Shown one piece after another: positions 48,495-58,503 of a stretch of 64,000 nucleotides of DNA (positions are counted from its first letter, which is position 1; each line of letters opens with the position of its first letter). This DNA comes from Apiotrichum sp. Y4204. Its lineage: Eukaryota; Basidiomycota; Tremellomycetes; Trichosporonales; Trichosporonaceae. The notes under the pieces were generated by a model. It worked only from the letters and a program-made list of their open reading frames with translations. It made no database searches and had not been told where the DNA came from. The stretch lies in assembly GCA_025531455.1 (NCBI GenBank), contig JAMYHL010000070.1:186001-250000 (forward strand), in the 5' to 3' direction. Position numbers and translations under genes: made by a program.

Positions 48495-49138
48495 GTAGGG
48501 CTTTCGACAGACGACCGACTGCCCCTACGCTGCATTGGAGAGGTTTCGAGAAGAGAGTGGCGACTCTTGAGCAATGATCGTACCAGCCTGAACGGGCGGA
48601 GCCCTCTCGGTGTTTGCGGAAGAAGAGGCGAGGTTGTCGAAAGACGAGTGCAAAAAAGCCCATCTTCAGACGCGCGTTCGCAGGACAAGCCAGCTTTCCT
48701 TGAGCAGTCGCTTTCTCCGCTTGACGCCATCGAATCTGCCTCGACGCCTCTCATGACGAGCTCTACCGTCTCATCGAATCAACCCTAGATTCAAAACTCG
48801 TGTCTCGCTATCGCCAAGCTCGATGAGAATGCTGCGACGGATAACGCGAAGCCTTCGGAGCCAGATGCTCTGTATGTCCATCAGCCACACGTCCTACTTG
48901 AGAAGGAATGGGACGACATCGAGGCACTTGAACTCAAGCTCACCAAAGCCAGGGCCGAGTTGGAGCTTGCGAACAAGGATGCCTGCGATGCCAAAGCCAA
49001 TTGGGAGCGTGTCAAGCAGGAAGAGGAGGGTTTTATCGTCCAGACCCTAGAGATAATGGCTTTCAAGGCGAAACGCGACAGCCTCCGCCAGCCTGCAATC
49101 GACGCTTCCCTCGAGCTCGCCAAGACCCGAAACCTCTG
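48495..49138 (+). pseudogene. Coiled-coil ORF interrupted by one in-frame TAG
   Basis: One frame is open from 48495 (after TAG 48492-48494) to TGA 49136-49138, except for a single TAG at 48786-48788. The downstream part has strong protein character: KLDENAATDNAKPSEPDALY, EKEWDDIEALELKLTKARAE, LELANKDACDAKANWERVKQ, then EEEGFIVQTLEIMAFKAKRD. This is a charged heptad pattern of a coiled coil. The upstream part includes RRGEVVERRVQKSPSSDARS and LSPLDAIESASTPLMTSST. The start is unclear; no good ATG opens the frame. It is either a nonsense-mutated pseudogene or an exon pair in which the TAG belongs to a splice site (CCCTAG acceptor). No family was recognised. Confidence 0.4.
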
Positions 49139-49371
49139 AGCAGCTTGGATTGCATGTTGTGTGAGCAGATACAGATGTCGAATGTATTCTTTTTCGAACC
49201 CCTGCCCATATGGGATGCACTCCGGGTCCGCAACCATATGGCAAGGCAATCAAAGAGTGGGAAAAAGGGCCACTTTTTGTAAGCGAGCACCCGCAAATTC
49301 AGCAAAACTTCTTTTGCTGCGTACGCAAACTGGAACATCGGCTTTGACGGCGTCAATCTCCTCGGGCGCGC

Positions 49372-49401
49372 GCGCCATGGGCAACGCGCTGCCCATGGCG
49401 C
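49372..49401. repeat. Perfect 12-base inverted repeat (hairpin)
   Basis: GCGCCATGGGCA, six bases (ACGCGC), then TGCCCATGGCGC: both arms are exact reverse complements. It could form a stable hairpin in DNA or RNA. It sits about 70 bases before an 85-base tandem duplication. Confidence 0.85.
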
Positions 49402-49473
49402 TGTGCCTGACTGTTCCCCATTGCGTCCAAGCTATCAGGGCGGAGTGGTTGACCGTCTTCTTCAAGAAGCGCG

Positions 49474-49641
49474 GCGCTGGCATTTGGAACTCCGTGCCAT
49501 GGCGGGGAGCGAACTTCCGTTCGCCGATCTGCGAACCGGTGACCTCGCTCACCTTCTAGCGCTGGCATTTGGAACTCCGTGCCATGGCAGGGAGCAAACT
49601 TCCGTTCGCCGATCTGTGAACCGGTGACCTCACTCACCTTT
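49474..49641. repeat. 85-base tandem duplication
   Basis: Two head-to-tail copies (49474-49558, 49559-about 49641) begin GCGCTGGCATTTGGAACTCC and end with GAACCGGTGACCTC-CTCACCTT. They differ at only a handful of positions (for example GGCGGGGAGCG versus GGCAGGGAGCA), so the duplication is recent or maintained. No gene contains it. Confidence 0.85.
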
Positions 49642-50125
49642 TACTCTCCCCAGGAGGGCACGGAGCGCAACTGCCAAAAGTCAAAGCGCTACTACTGGTA
49701 GCGTGTGAGACGCCCCCGCAGCGCAAAACGCCAAGAATTTCTCTAATCGTCGCAAGTGTCAAGGAAATTTCAAACTGCAACATGAATTGGGGTACACATC
49801 GGCGTCCACCTCAAGCCTCTAGGGCTTGCGTCAGAGGAGATTAGCTGCCCGCATGCAAATCTGAAATGGGGCGAAGAACGAAGCAAAACACCTGGATAGA
49901 AACGCAGGAATTCTTTACAGCAACAATCGCAAGACTGAGGGATGATTTTTAAAGAGACTCACGAGCAACGAACAGGAAGAACGAGCGGCGCGGCAACAAC
50001 TGTTTGGCTGAGGACTATAGGTTCCCCGCGCTTGCAAGTTGGGAGTTTAAGGTAGTTGACGACTTGTACAAACTCCATTTGCCTTGCTACTGACGTCACC
50101 TTCCCCGTTTTTCGAAAATTGCTAA
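49642..50125. other. tRNA-Asn upstream flank
   Basis: About 480 bases, relatively A-rich. No gene was recognised. Confidence 0.4.
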
Positions 50126-50208
50126 GACTCCGTGGCCAAGCTGGTTAAGGCGTCCGACTGTTATACAGTCTTATCGGGAGATCGAGAGTTCAAACCTCTC
50201 CGGGGTCG
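50126..50208 (+). tRNA. tRNA-Asn(GUU) with a 9-base intron
   Basis: Acceptor GACTCCG pairs with CGGGGTC; discriminator G. The D-arm GCC-AAGCTGGTTAA-GGC, T-arm GAGAG-TTCAAAC-CTCTC and anticodon stem TCCGA/TCGGG are identical to the copy at 37193. Sixteen bases lie between the anticodon-stem strands, giving loop CT-GTT-A..A plus a 9-base intron (TACAGTCTT). A run of T's follows at 50211, the usual Pol III stop. Confidence 0.92.
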
Positions 50209-51112
50209 ATCCTTTTTGCATTTTTATGCACTTGCACACTTGAAGAGTGAATGGAAAGATACGGTGATCGGTGAGCGGATCGGGACGTTGAGCGTGGTAA
50301 GGGGGAGGGTTTCGTCACGGCCCATGGCCTTAGAAAAATAATACTGTACTTTTCACTCACCTGGCACTGAACAAGTGATACGAGGGTACATGAACTTTAC
50401 AACCGTCGTTGGTCACGGTCGTCCTCATAGGCTCTGGTGGTAGCCTCGGGCTTTGTGTTATATTTCATGTCGCAGGATTCGGTGACCTAAGCGTTGTTGT
50501 CGGCTCCGGACGCCATGGCTGATGGACATCGCAGGACGTTTGCTTTCGATACCGTCGAGGGTTCCGGACGAGGTGTCCCAAGGTTCGGTATGGTCTTCAA
50601 ACATGAGGGGAGAAGGTGCGGAAGGATTTGAACGCAATCTGCGACGGGGTGAATGAAAGATGGTGTAATGGGAAGTGTTAAAAGACTGAGAGACGTGAGT
50701 GTGAATAGGGTAGATGGGAGACAGCCAGTGATAGTATCAGCATTGGCCTTAACGGCCTCCGGCACATGTATGATCCAGCAGATCAATGTGTAATCAGTGT
50801 GCAGCGACCTGTGACCGACCCCGAGACGGCTCACACAAGCATAACGCACCAGGTCTCCTCTTGCAGTCAGAAAGTGGGCCTAACACTCCCAAGACAGGTC
50901 TTCCAACGAGCGGGATCAACAGGCCTCGCAGCAGTCGTATGTCGGGCACGTGGTGTAATGGTCCTACGCACGAGTCGCAGATAAGGTCAAAGGTCAATTA
51001 TGATGTGAGTATCATGACAGGCTCGCAGTGTGGAACAGTGAGGGCGCAGCAGCAGTGCATAACAGAGCCGCAGCTCCACCCAAGCATTGCTTGTATACTC
51101 TGGTTCCTGGCT
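50209..51112. other. Spacer between tRNA-Asn and Derlin 3' end
   Basis: About 900 bases. A minus-strand open frame (50487-50849) lacks recognisable features. A tRNA-like string near 50940 was examined and rejected. Confidence 0.4.
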
Positions 51113-52094
51113 TTACAGCGAGCTTCCGCCGAGCTTCTGTCCCGATCCCCAGCGGTGACGCACCTCCGCGGCGGCGTTCTCGTTCCGCGGCCGGGTCGCC
51201 TGTACGCCCGATGCGACAGACGACGTGCGGCCCGACGACGAAAAGGAGGCCGTTGCGCGCGAGCCGCCGCCGCCGATACGCAGGAACTGCCGGCGGAACC
51301 ACGGCGGCATGGCAAGGGGATTGCGGCGGCGGAGATGCGTCGGTGCCTGTAGCGGGAGGTAGGTGGAGAGGAACCACCACAGATGGCCGGCGAGGACACC
51401 CATGATGCCGCCAAGGGCGGCACTCGGGCCGCGCTGCACGAGGTCGAGAACAATCAGAACGACCGGGTAGACTACCGTCAGCTCAATGCGCATGATTCTA
51501 GATACTCACGACGTGCGGGCACTGACACAAGGCCGAAAACGCTGATGTTCAGAGTCGGGTTTGTCTTCGTCCAGAGATACAAGAGCGAGGTGAGGTACGG
51601 CTTGAATAGGAAGGGAAGGCTGAGCCCGGAAATGGAGTTGAAGATCTGCCCTATTAGAAAGATGACAGCTCATTCGGCTTAAATGTACACACAAGAAGAA
51701 GGGTACCGAGAACGAGGTTCATCCACACGTACGCTGCCGAATCGCCGTACGCGTCCTTCTCGAGTGCACTGGACGTCTGGTATAAACAGAACGTGTCAAA
51801 GATGAGTGGGAAGCCGCCGCCGCCGTGGAAAAAGTTTGTGAGCGGACGCCAAATCTGCCATCCGCTCCGCACGGCGCGCCAGTTGAGGTATATCTCGCGG
51901 GTTAGTTGTGAGTTAGGTTATCTCGAGAGCTCACCAGGGCCGGGTTGAGGAAGCCGAGGAGGCATGGTCTGTTGTCAGCTTCTTAACAGGGAGCGTAGCG
52001 GACAAGGACATGAAACGTACAGTGTCACCGCCCCCAGACTGATGAGGAGGACCTTTGTGACGGGCAGGAACTCGAGTGAACGGATGTCAGCCAT
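51113..52094 (-). CDS. Derlin (Der1-like ER membrane protein)
   Basis: Five exons (52021-52094, 51935-51968, 51693-51893, then an exon starting IFNSISGLSLPFLF, then one ending at 51113). Derlins are rhomboid-fold pseudoproteases that work with Hrd1/Cdc48 in retrotranslocating misfolded ER proteins. The sequence starts MADIRSLEFLPVTKVLLISLG. It has the family motif RSGWQIWRPLTNFF (WR motif), then FDTFCLYQTSSALEKDAYGD, AYVWMNLVLGTLLL, FKPYLTSLLYLWTKTNP and LGGIMGVLAGHLWWFLSTYLP (the GxxxG-like and GHxYFF-type end). No catalytic Ser/His pair is expected or seen. The tail of ~85 residues is Arg/Ser/Gly-rich and cytosolic. The last two acceptors (AGGGCAG, GGTAG) were selected on phase and homology. 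Confidence 0.85.
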
Positions 52095-52334
52095 GGTGGT
52101 GGGAGTTGTGGACAGAGCAACAGCAACATCACTCCAGGAGACGTATCCAGGATATCCAGTACTCCAGTTGGGTGGCGATCTGACATGACGTACGCGTGTC
52201 GCCAGACGTGGCGCATGGCGCGTCAGCCAGTGTGCGCTAGTGCAGTGGTGGTGGAGGTTCGTGTGGTGGAGGTCGTCCCGACATTGACCGTTCCCAATGC
52301 TGCACCTTTTCAACGCAACTTTAACCGCATCGCG
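52095..52334. promoter_or_regulatory. Divergent promoter Derlin / Nudix hydrolase
   Basis: 240 bases separate the two ATGs and must contain both promoters. No TATA box is evident. An in-frame extension of the Nudix frame to 52185 has no ATG. Confidence 0.45.
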
Positions 52335-53037
52335 ATGACACGTCTCGACCACTCTGGTGTGGACCTATTCTCGTTACAGCCGCCTCCCGAAGGCTGGGCA
52401 ACACCTGCGGTCCCGCCAGGTGGATTTCGCCAGTATTCGCTCGTCTTCATCGTGGACGCTGAGAAGCAGCGCGTGTGTGACGGACTCTGCGACCAACTGA
52501 CACCAGATCCTTCTTGGACTAAAGAAACGCGGCTTTGCAACAGGAGTGTACGCCACCTTTCCAACACAGCTGACGACAGGATGAACGGGTTTGGGGGTAA
52601 ATGCGAGGCAGGCGAGGAGATTGCGGCGTGTGCTATCCGGGAAACAGAAGAGGAGTGCGGCGTGGCCATCGCGCCAGAGGACCTGCGGGCGATCGGCGTG
52701 TTGAGTATCGTGCGTACAGGGGTCCACGCAGAATCTCTCGATATTCACATGTACCTCGCACGCCGATGGAATGGGGAGCCTATTGAGTACGTGTCATCTT
52801 GTGCGGGGCTGATCTCAGGACGGAGGAGATGGCGCCGCGATGGGTGGACCTTGACAAGATCCCGTACGACCAGATGGTAGGTGCTTGGTAGAGCTGTGCT
52901 GATCAGAGCACCCCGAGGCGGCTATCTACCTCCCCGCGCTGCTCTCTGCCCCGGACGACAGGATGATGGTCGGGCGGCTCGACTGCACGGAAGAAGACAA
53001 CTTAGGGTGGTGGATGGGCTGGGTGTCGAGGGAATAG
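52335..53037 (+). CDS. Nudix hydrolase, MTH1-like (8-oxo-dGTPase type)
   Basis: Five exons (52335-52472, 52507-52547, 52580-52786, 52819-52876, 52909-53037) encode 190 residues. The Nudix box GKCEAGEEIAACAIRETEEECGV fits GX5EX7REUXEEXGU with all catalytic glutamates. Before it, ILLGLKKRGFATGVMNGFGG is the MTH1-type substrate-side sequence; after it come RWVDLDKIPYDQM and HPEAAIYLPALL. MTH1 family enzymes hydrolyse oxidised purine nucleoside triphosphates to prevent mutation. The N-terminus (MTRLDHSGVDLFSLQPPPEG) is not presequence-like. Two introns fall inside or beside the active-site region, and both junctions are in phase. Confidence 0.88.
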
Positions 53038-53079
53038 AGGAATAGAGGGCTACCTGGGAATGGACCGCGTTTCCGTTCG

Positions 53080-53557
53080 CGTTTGCCTTTATCTTTACCT
53101 TCGCGAAGTTGCGTTTGAAAGATCGTTCTCGCGAGACTGGTCGTTAGGAAGCTGTCTTGGCGAGAGTGGCTGCGTCTCCTCATCCTTGCCCTCGCCCTCG
53201 CCTTCGCCTTCGCCTTCGCCGAGGCCGAGTCGTCGGCGCATTTTTCACCTTGGCCTTTCCTTTCTCGAGGCTGTCTTCGCCTGCGTCTTCACAAAGTCGT
53301 CTTTGCCTTTTTCCCCGCGCTCACCATCGCGTTCACCATCGCATTCACCTTTGCGCTGATCCTCATGCTTACCTTCGAAGGGCAGGTTCCTTCCGCTGTC
53401 AATCGCGTCCCCGTCCGCGTTTCAATTTCGAAGTCGTTTCCGAATCATCTTCGTTTCGCGAAGATGATTTGGCGAAGTTGTTTTTGTCTTGCCTTTTGCG
53501 ATGATGATCTCGCGAAGTCGTCTTCGCCCTGGCTTTCGCGAAAATGACTCAGCCTTC
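53080..53557. repeat. Degenerate left flank of the 34-base array with a hexanucleotide run
   Basis: Same word set as the array (TTCGCGAAG, CTTGGCGAGAGTGG, GCGAAGTCG) but irregular. At about 53184-53222 there is a microsatellite of CCTCGC then CTTCGC hexamers. Confidence 0.6.
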
Positions 53558-54360
53558 CTTCGCATGCGCGAAGTGGACATCGGCGAACCGACCTTCGCCT
53601 GCACAGAGTGGCTCTGCAAAGCGGTCCTCGCGTGCGCGGAGTAGTCTCGGGAAGCTACTTTGGCCTGCAGGAAGAGGTCATGGCGAAGCTGTACCTTGGC
53701 CTGCGCGAAGTGGTTTCGGCAAAGCTATCTTCGTCTTCGCCTGCGCGGAGTAGTCTCGGCGAAGCTACCTTTGCCTGCGTGAAATGGTCCATGCGAAACG
53801 ATCTTCCCCTGCGCGAAAAAGTCTTCAAGAAGCTGCCTTCGCCTGCGCGAAATGACATTGGCGACGATACCTCCGCCTGCGTGGCGTGGTCTGCGCGAAG
53901 CGGCGTTCGCCTGTGCGAAGTCGTCTCTGCGAAGCGAACTTCGCCAGCGTAGAGTGGTTTATGCGAAGCGGCCTTCACCAGCGCCGAGTCGTCTATGCGA
54001 AGCGGCAGTCGCCAGCGCCGAATGGTCTTGGCGAAGCTACCTTCGCCTGCGCGACGAGGTCTTTGAGAAGCTGCTTTCGCTTGCGTGGAGTGATCTGCAC
54101 GAAGCCGCCTTTGCCTGCACGTTTTAGTCTGCATTGCGAAGCGGTCTTCGCCTGCGCGAAGTGGACTCCGCAGGGTGGTTTCTGCGCAGAGCTGCTTTCA
54201 CTGTGGCGCGAAGTGGTATTCGCGAAGCGACCCTCGCCCCCGTGAGGTGGTTTCTGCCCGGAATGGTCTTGGCGAAATGACCTTCGCCTGAGAGCAAAGC
54301 GGCCTTCGCCTGCGCAAGTCTTTGCAAACCGAAGTGCTCTCACCTTCGCGATGTCGCCTT
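53558..54360. repeat. Tandem array of ~23 units of 34 bases with alternating inverted motifs
   Basis: Successive units start with variants of CTTCGCCTGCGCGAAG, continue TGGTCT, and end TTGGCGAAGCTGC. Most are 34 bases (examples begin at 53558, 53593, 53627), with a few longer or shorter. CTTCGC and GCGAAG inside a unit are inverted copies around a 4-base spacer (CTGC), and GGCGAAG at one unit's end pairs with CTTCGCC at the next unit's start. The whole array can therefore fold as a chain of small hairpins in either register. Since 34 is not a multiple of three, open frames through it change reading every unit and are unlikely to be protein. Divergence between units is 10-30 per cent by eye. 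Confidence 0.85.
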
Positions 54361-54543
54361 TGTGAGAACAGAAATGCAATCATAACGTGTTGTTTCCCTG
54401 ACTCGTTTCACTGATTGCTACTAGCGCGATACTCATGCAACTGACTTGTTCAACTTTGTGCATACCAGATGCGAATGATAAGAAGAGAGAAGATGTGGCC
54501 CACCTGACTGAACAGGCGGGTGGATGCCTTACAACATGTGCGT

Positions 54544-56224
54544 TTACGACTGGCCCGCAGCGGCAGCAGCAGCAAGACACGCCTGGAGCTGCGTGTCATG
54601 GCACGCCGAGACCGTGAGGGGCGCAACGTTGCCGCCGCGGTTAGCGTTGAGCTGGCACACGTCGAGCTGCTTGTAGCACGACTGGTTGAGCGCGTCGATG
54701 AGGAAGTTGTAGCGCTGCGTGCCGATGTACCAGTAGCCGCCGGACTGGGTGACTGCTGGCGCGGGATAGCCGCCCAGAGCGCCGGTGAAGGGCTGGAGGT
54801 TGCCGGCAGCGGGGGGCGTGCCGGGGCTCGTAGTGGTGGGAGCGGCTGAGGTAGCGCTGGAAGTGGCCGTGGGCGCGGGCTTCGACGAGGTGGTTGCGGC
54901 AGAAGACATGGTGGTGGAGATCGAGACAGCAGTGGACGACTTGGAGGCAGGAGCAGATGAGGCAGGGGAAGGAGCAGCGGACGACGAGGGCTTGGGGATC
55001 GCAGACGACGATGGCTTGGGCACAACCGACGACGAGGGCTTGGGGACAACTGACGAGGACGGCTTTGTAGCAGAGGTGGTGACTACTGCAGAGGGCTTAG
55101 CCGAGGAGGTTGAAGCCGCAGCGGTCGTGGAGGGACGGACCGAGGAGGATGGCGCAGCGGATGGGGTGGTACGACCCGGGAGGAAGGGCTTGACGCCGCG
55201 GATCCAGATGGGCTGGTCGGATCCGTCGGCGTTGGGCACGATAGAGAGCTCGTAGCCGGGGTACGGCTGGAAGCTGCCCGCCGACCAGATGGCGAAGCCG
55301 ACAAAGACATCGGCATTGTCGACAATGTACTGCATCATTTGAGGGAAGTAGTTGAGGCACGAGTCTGTGGACGCGGCGCCGATCTCGGTGAGGATCGCAC
55401 GGCGGCCGGTCGTGTGCAGATACTTAACGAGCGGGGTGAGGAGGTCGAGGCCGTTGTTCGTGCATGTCGTCGAGGTGCCCGAGCCGTCGCCGTCAATATA
55501 CTTGTGGACATCGAGGAGGAGAGCCGACTTATCGGATGAGGCCGGGTCGTTGACCTCGAGCATGGCGGCGTTGGCGCCGGATGCCCACACGCCGGCATTG
55601 TCCCAGCTGTTTCCGGGGAGGATGATCGCCTGGGACTTGGCACCAGCAGCACGGATAGCGTTCACGGCGGCCTGGCAGGAAGTGGCAAACTTGCCAATGT
55701 CCTGGTCGTGGGGTTCGTTCATGAGGCCGAACATGACGAGCGGGTTGTTAGCGTATTTGGCGGCGAGGAGGCCCCAGAGACGGGCAAAGTCTGCATTTGA
55801 GGGTCCATCCACGCCAACGACGGCCGAGTTCCACCGCCCGTAGTTGTGCAGATCGAGGATCGCATACGCGCCCTTTGCGGTTGTCGCCTGCACGAGCTTG
55901 TCGTACTGGGCGAAATACGCGTCGACGAGCTTGCTCGACGACTGGTCAATCACCATGTACTGCCACCCAAAGGGGATGCGGACGACGTTGGCGCCCTGTC
56001 CCACAAAATGGTCAATCTGCGAGGTTTCGGGACAGTAGGGGGTGCCGGTCCAGCCCCAGACGTTCATACCAAACTCGCATCCCTGGGTGTGAGCATGCAA
56101 GTCTCCAATATTACGGTGAGCTTACAGCGAGATTAATACCGCCGAGACGGGGCAGGGCGCGTTTGACGGGCACGGCGAGCGCGGAAGAGAGGAGGGAGAA
56201 GAGGGCGAGATTCGCGAGCTTCAT
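54544..56224 (-). CDS. Secreted GH5 beta-glucanase with Ser-rich linker and C-terminal module
   Basis: Two exons (56126-56224, 54544-56082) encode 545 residues. A signal peptide (MKLANLALFSLLSSALA) and a KR Kex2-like site (VPVKR) precede a GH5 domain: GCEFGMNVWGWTGTPYCPE, NVVRIPFGWQYM, YAILDLHNYGRWN, the acid/base glutamate in MFGLMNEPHD, DVHKYIDGDGSG, the nucleophile glutamate in RAILTEIGAAST, and FAIWSAGSFQPYPGYELS. This is the layout of fungal endo-beta-1,4-glucanases of GH5, although other beta-glucan substrates are possible. Residues ~330-460 are a Ser/Pro/Thr linker with KPSSSVVP-like repeats. The last ~80 residues (GALGGYPAPAVTQSGGYWYI, DALNQSCYKQLDVCQLNANR, SACHDTQLQACLAAA) form a four-cysteine module of unknown role. 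No GPI signal was seen. Confidence 0.9.
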
Positions 56225-57512
56225 GATGAGTTTGGCAGAAAGGATGAGAGAATGTGGATGCAGGTGAAAGAGCGTGAGAAGGTACCAGACCTTGAGAAGA
56301 AACGATGAGAGCTGGGGAACTGGAGGAGGTGAGTGGGGTTAGTACTTGGCTCTTAAGTACTCGGACACCTGTGATCCCAATCTGCTCGCCAGCTCACTTC
56401 TCCACCGCCGTCAGTAGTTGATAGCCATCTCTCTGTGCGACAACTCCATATCGGACCGACCGGCCAATAACGGTGCGTTCGATGTTAGCCGCGGCGGCCC
56501 GTAAAGTGGAGTCTGGCAATTGTCAGACGACGAGGGCGTCTGTGGCTGCGTTTCGAGAACAGGTGTTGAATAAAGTAGAACAGGTCAAGGAACGAGGTAC
56601 AGTATGTTGAATGCAATACCGAGAAGATATCGCAGAAACAGAACATTCAGCGACTTTTCTGCTGTTGAGTGAATTGTCGCAGGTAAGAAGATGTGGCTCA
56701 AAGGGAAGACAGGGCCGCGGGCCGCCTGCCCACCGTTGGGTGTTATCGCAGCCATGCCGGCCCGCGACGGTCCGTGCGTGGCGCCGGCCGTGCACGCCAT
56801 CGCCAGGGGCCGGGGCGCTCGGGAGCGAGAGGCATTAGACGTTCCATGATATGACGACCAATGGAAGATGGTTGGCGGACGACAAAGGCGATCGAGGCGA
56901 GACCGTGCACACGGGCCCGGGGCGAGTCCTCGAACGCAGAGTGGTCAGTCCTCCGCCCATGCATCAGAACTACACCATTTCCAGGCAAGCAGCCGCGTCG
57001 GCCGCCGGGCGCGCCGGGAAGCTGGAGGGCCGCTGATAACGGACCGACCAACTCTCCGAGACGCAATGGTCGCATCCAGCGGTTTAACGGTCAGAACTGA
57101 CCGCTGCGCCGCGACGTCTGCGACTTCCGTGACTTCCGCGACTTCCGCGACTTGCGGCCTGGTGTCAGCCTTGGAAGCCTCGCGGGCCGCACGACAGTTT
57201 GGGGATAAGTGATCTCTTCAGCGTTAGTCTTGGTATGCTGCTTTCTCTGTAGCGAATGTTGGAGATGATATTTACGAAGTGAGGAGGTGAGAGCCGATCC
57301 ACTTTCTTCAACTCGATGCTCCAGCTGTGTGCCTCGATCCGACCCGTTTCCGGATATATGGATATATCTCCTTCGGCCAGCATTCCTCACGAGTCAGATG
57401 TGATCTCCGAGTCGATGACATCGAGAATGGTGTTCCATGCGGTCCATAGATCCATACGAGCTACATATGACCAGAGCACATGCAATATCGTGCTTCTTCC
57501 ATCCACTCCATC
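56225..57512. other. 1.3 kb spacer upstream of the glucanase and acetyltransferase genes
   Basis: A divergent spacer with no supported gene. A run of four ~9-base units (ACTTCCGYG) occurs at about 57122-57152. Confidence 0.5.
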
Positions 57513-58282
57513 ATGAGCACCGCTATCCAGACAGCCGACACAGGCGAAGCCTACCTCCCCATCGCGGGAACCGAGCTCCGTCTCACGCCGTACCGCGCCC
57601 CAGAGGACGAGGCCGCGCTCGTGCGTCCCCCGGCTCTGGATAACAACACTGACCACAGGTGGCGATCAGCAACGCGCCGGGCGTTGCGCGCTGGTCGTAC
57701 TCGCGCCCTTATCCGTGAGTCCCCTACTTATACCTTTCTCATCCAGATATCTCCCTGAATACGCGACGAGCTGGCTGAATACCTGGGTCCCAAAGCAGCG
57801 CGAAACAATCTCTATCCTCAAGACCTCGAACTCTCCTACCATTTCCGCACTCGACACTCTCCCCGCTCCGCCCGCAGTGCCGTTCGTCGTCATCCGCGAG
57901 AACGGGAGGTATATCGGCGACGTCTTCCTCGTCTACGAGGGCCTACCTTCCGGGGAGATGGACGAGGAGAAAGCGTGGGTGCTCGCGTACGCCCTCATTC
58001 CCGAGGTGTGGGGGCGCGGCATCGCGACTGCCGCGTGCCGCACCGTGCTTGAGTGGTCAAGCGTCCTCGGCGCGGACAGGATCTATGCCGTACGTGTGTG
58101 GAGGTGGATACGCCTGACGTCAGAGCATCGAGACGGCCAACACCGGGTCGTTGCGCGTCGCGCAAAAACTTGGCTTTAAGCATGTCAGGACTGTCGTGCG
58201 CCCGTGGCCAGAGCATCAGGGCGGGGGGGAGCGCGAAATCAGCGTGTGGATGTGGACGAGGGGCGAAGCAGGGGGCGAGTAG
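57513..58282 (+). CDS. GNAT-family N-acetyltransferase
   Basis: Four exons (57513-57620, 57659-57714, 57747-58089, 58124-58282) encode 221 residues. The pattern is that of RimJ/RimL-type GNAT proteins: TELRLTPYRAPEDEAALVAI near the start, RPYPYLPEYATSWLNTWV, PFVVIRENGRYIGDVFLVYE, then the acetyl-CoA pyrophosphate loop region ALIPEVWGRGIATAACRTVL (R/Q-x-x-G-x-G/A as RGIATA), and ETANTGSLRVAQKLGFKHVR, the characteristic motif B. The acceptor substrate cannot be deduced. All junctions keep phase. The third exon holds most of the fold. Confidence 0.85.
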
Positions 58283-58503
58283 ATGCGCGTGGTTGGGAAT
58301 GGAGACCAGAGGTAGAGCGACTCGATGTAATCAGTCATATTCCCTTTCGTTTTCCACAGTCCATTCCTACTGCACGTATGCATGCGTTACAAGATCCAAA
58401 CCTCTATCTATGCTCTGGGCTCCATGTGAGATACGTCTGCTTCCGACCAGCGGCAGCCGCCTGCTGCCGCATGAGTGCTTTTATATTATGCCGCGCCGGC
58501 TCC

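Noticed and set aside
50930..50995. tRNA-like string GTGGTGTAATGGT near 50952
   Set aside because: A D-arm-like segment is present, but no T-arm (GGTTCGANTCC) or pairing acceptor stem follows at the right distance.
53608..54245. Open frames of 90-159 codons through the 34-base repeat array on both strands
   Set aside because: The 34-base period shifts frame each unit; the frames stay open only because the repeat lacks stops, so they are not evidence of a protein.
53558..54360. Interpretation of the 34-base array as a CRISPR array
   Set aside because: There are no unique spacers between conserved repeats; units are contiguous, degenerate and in a eukaryotic genome.
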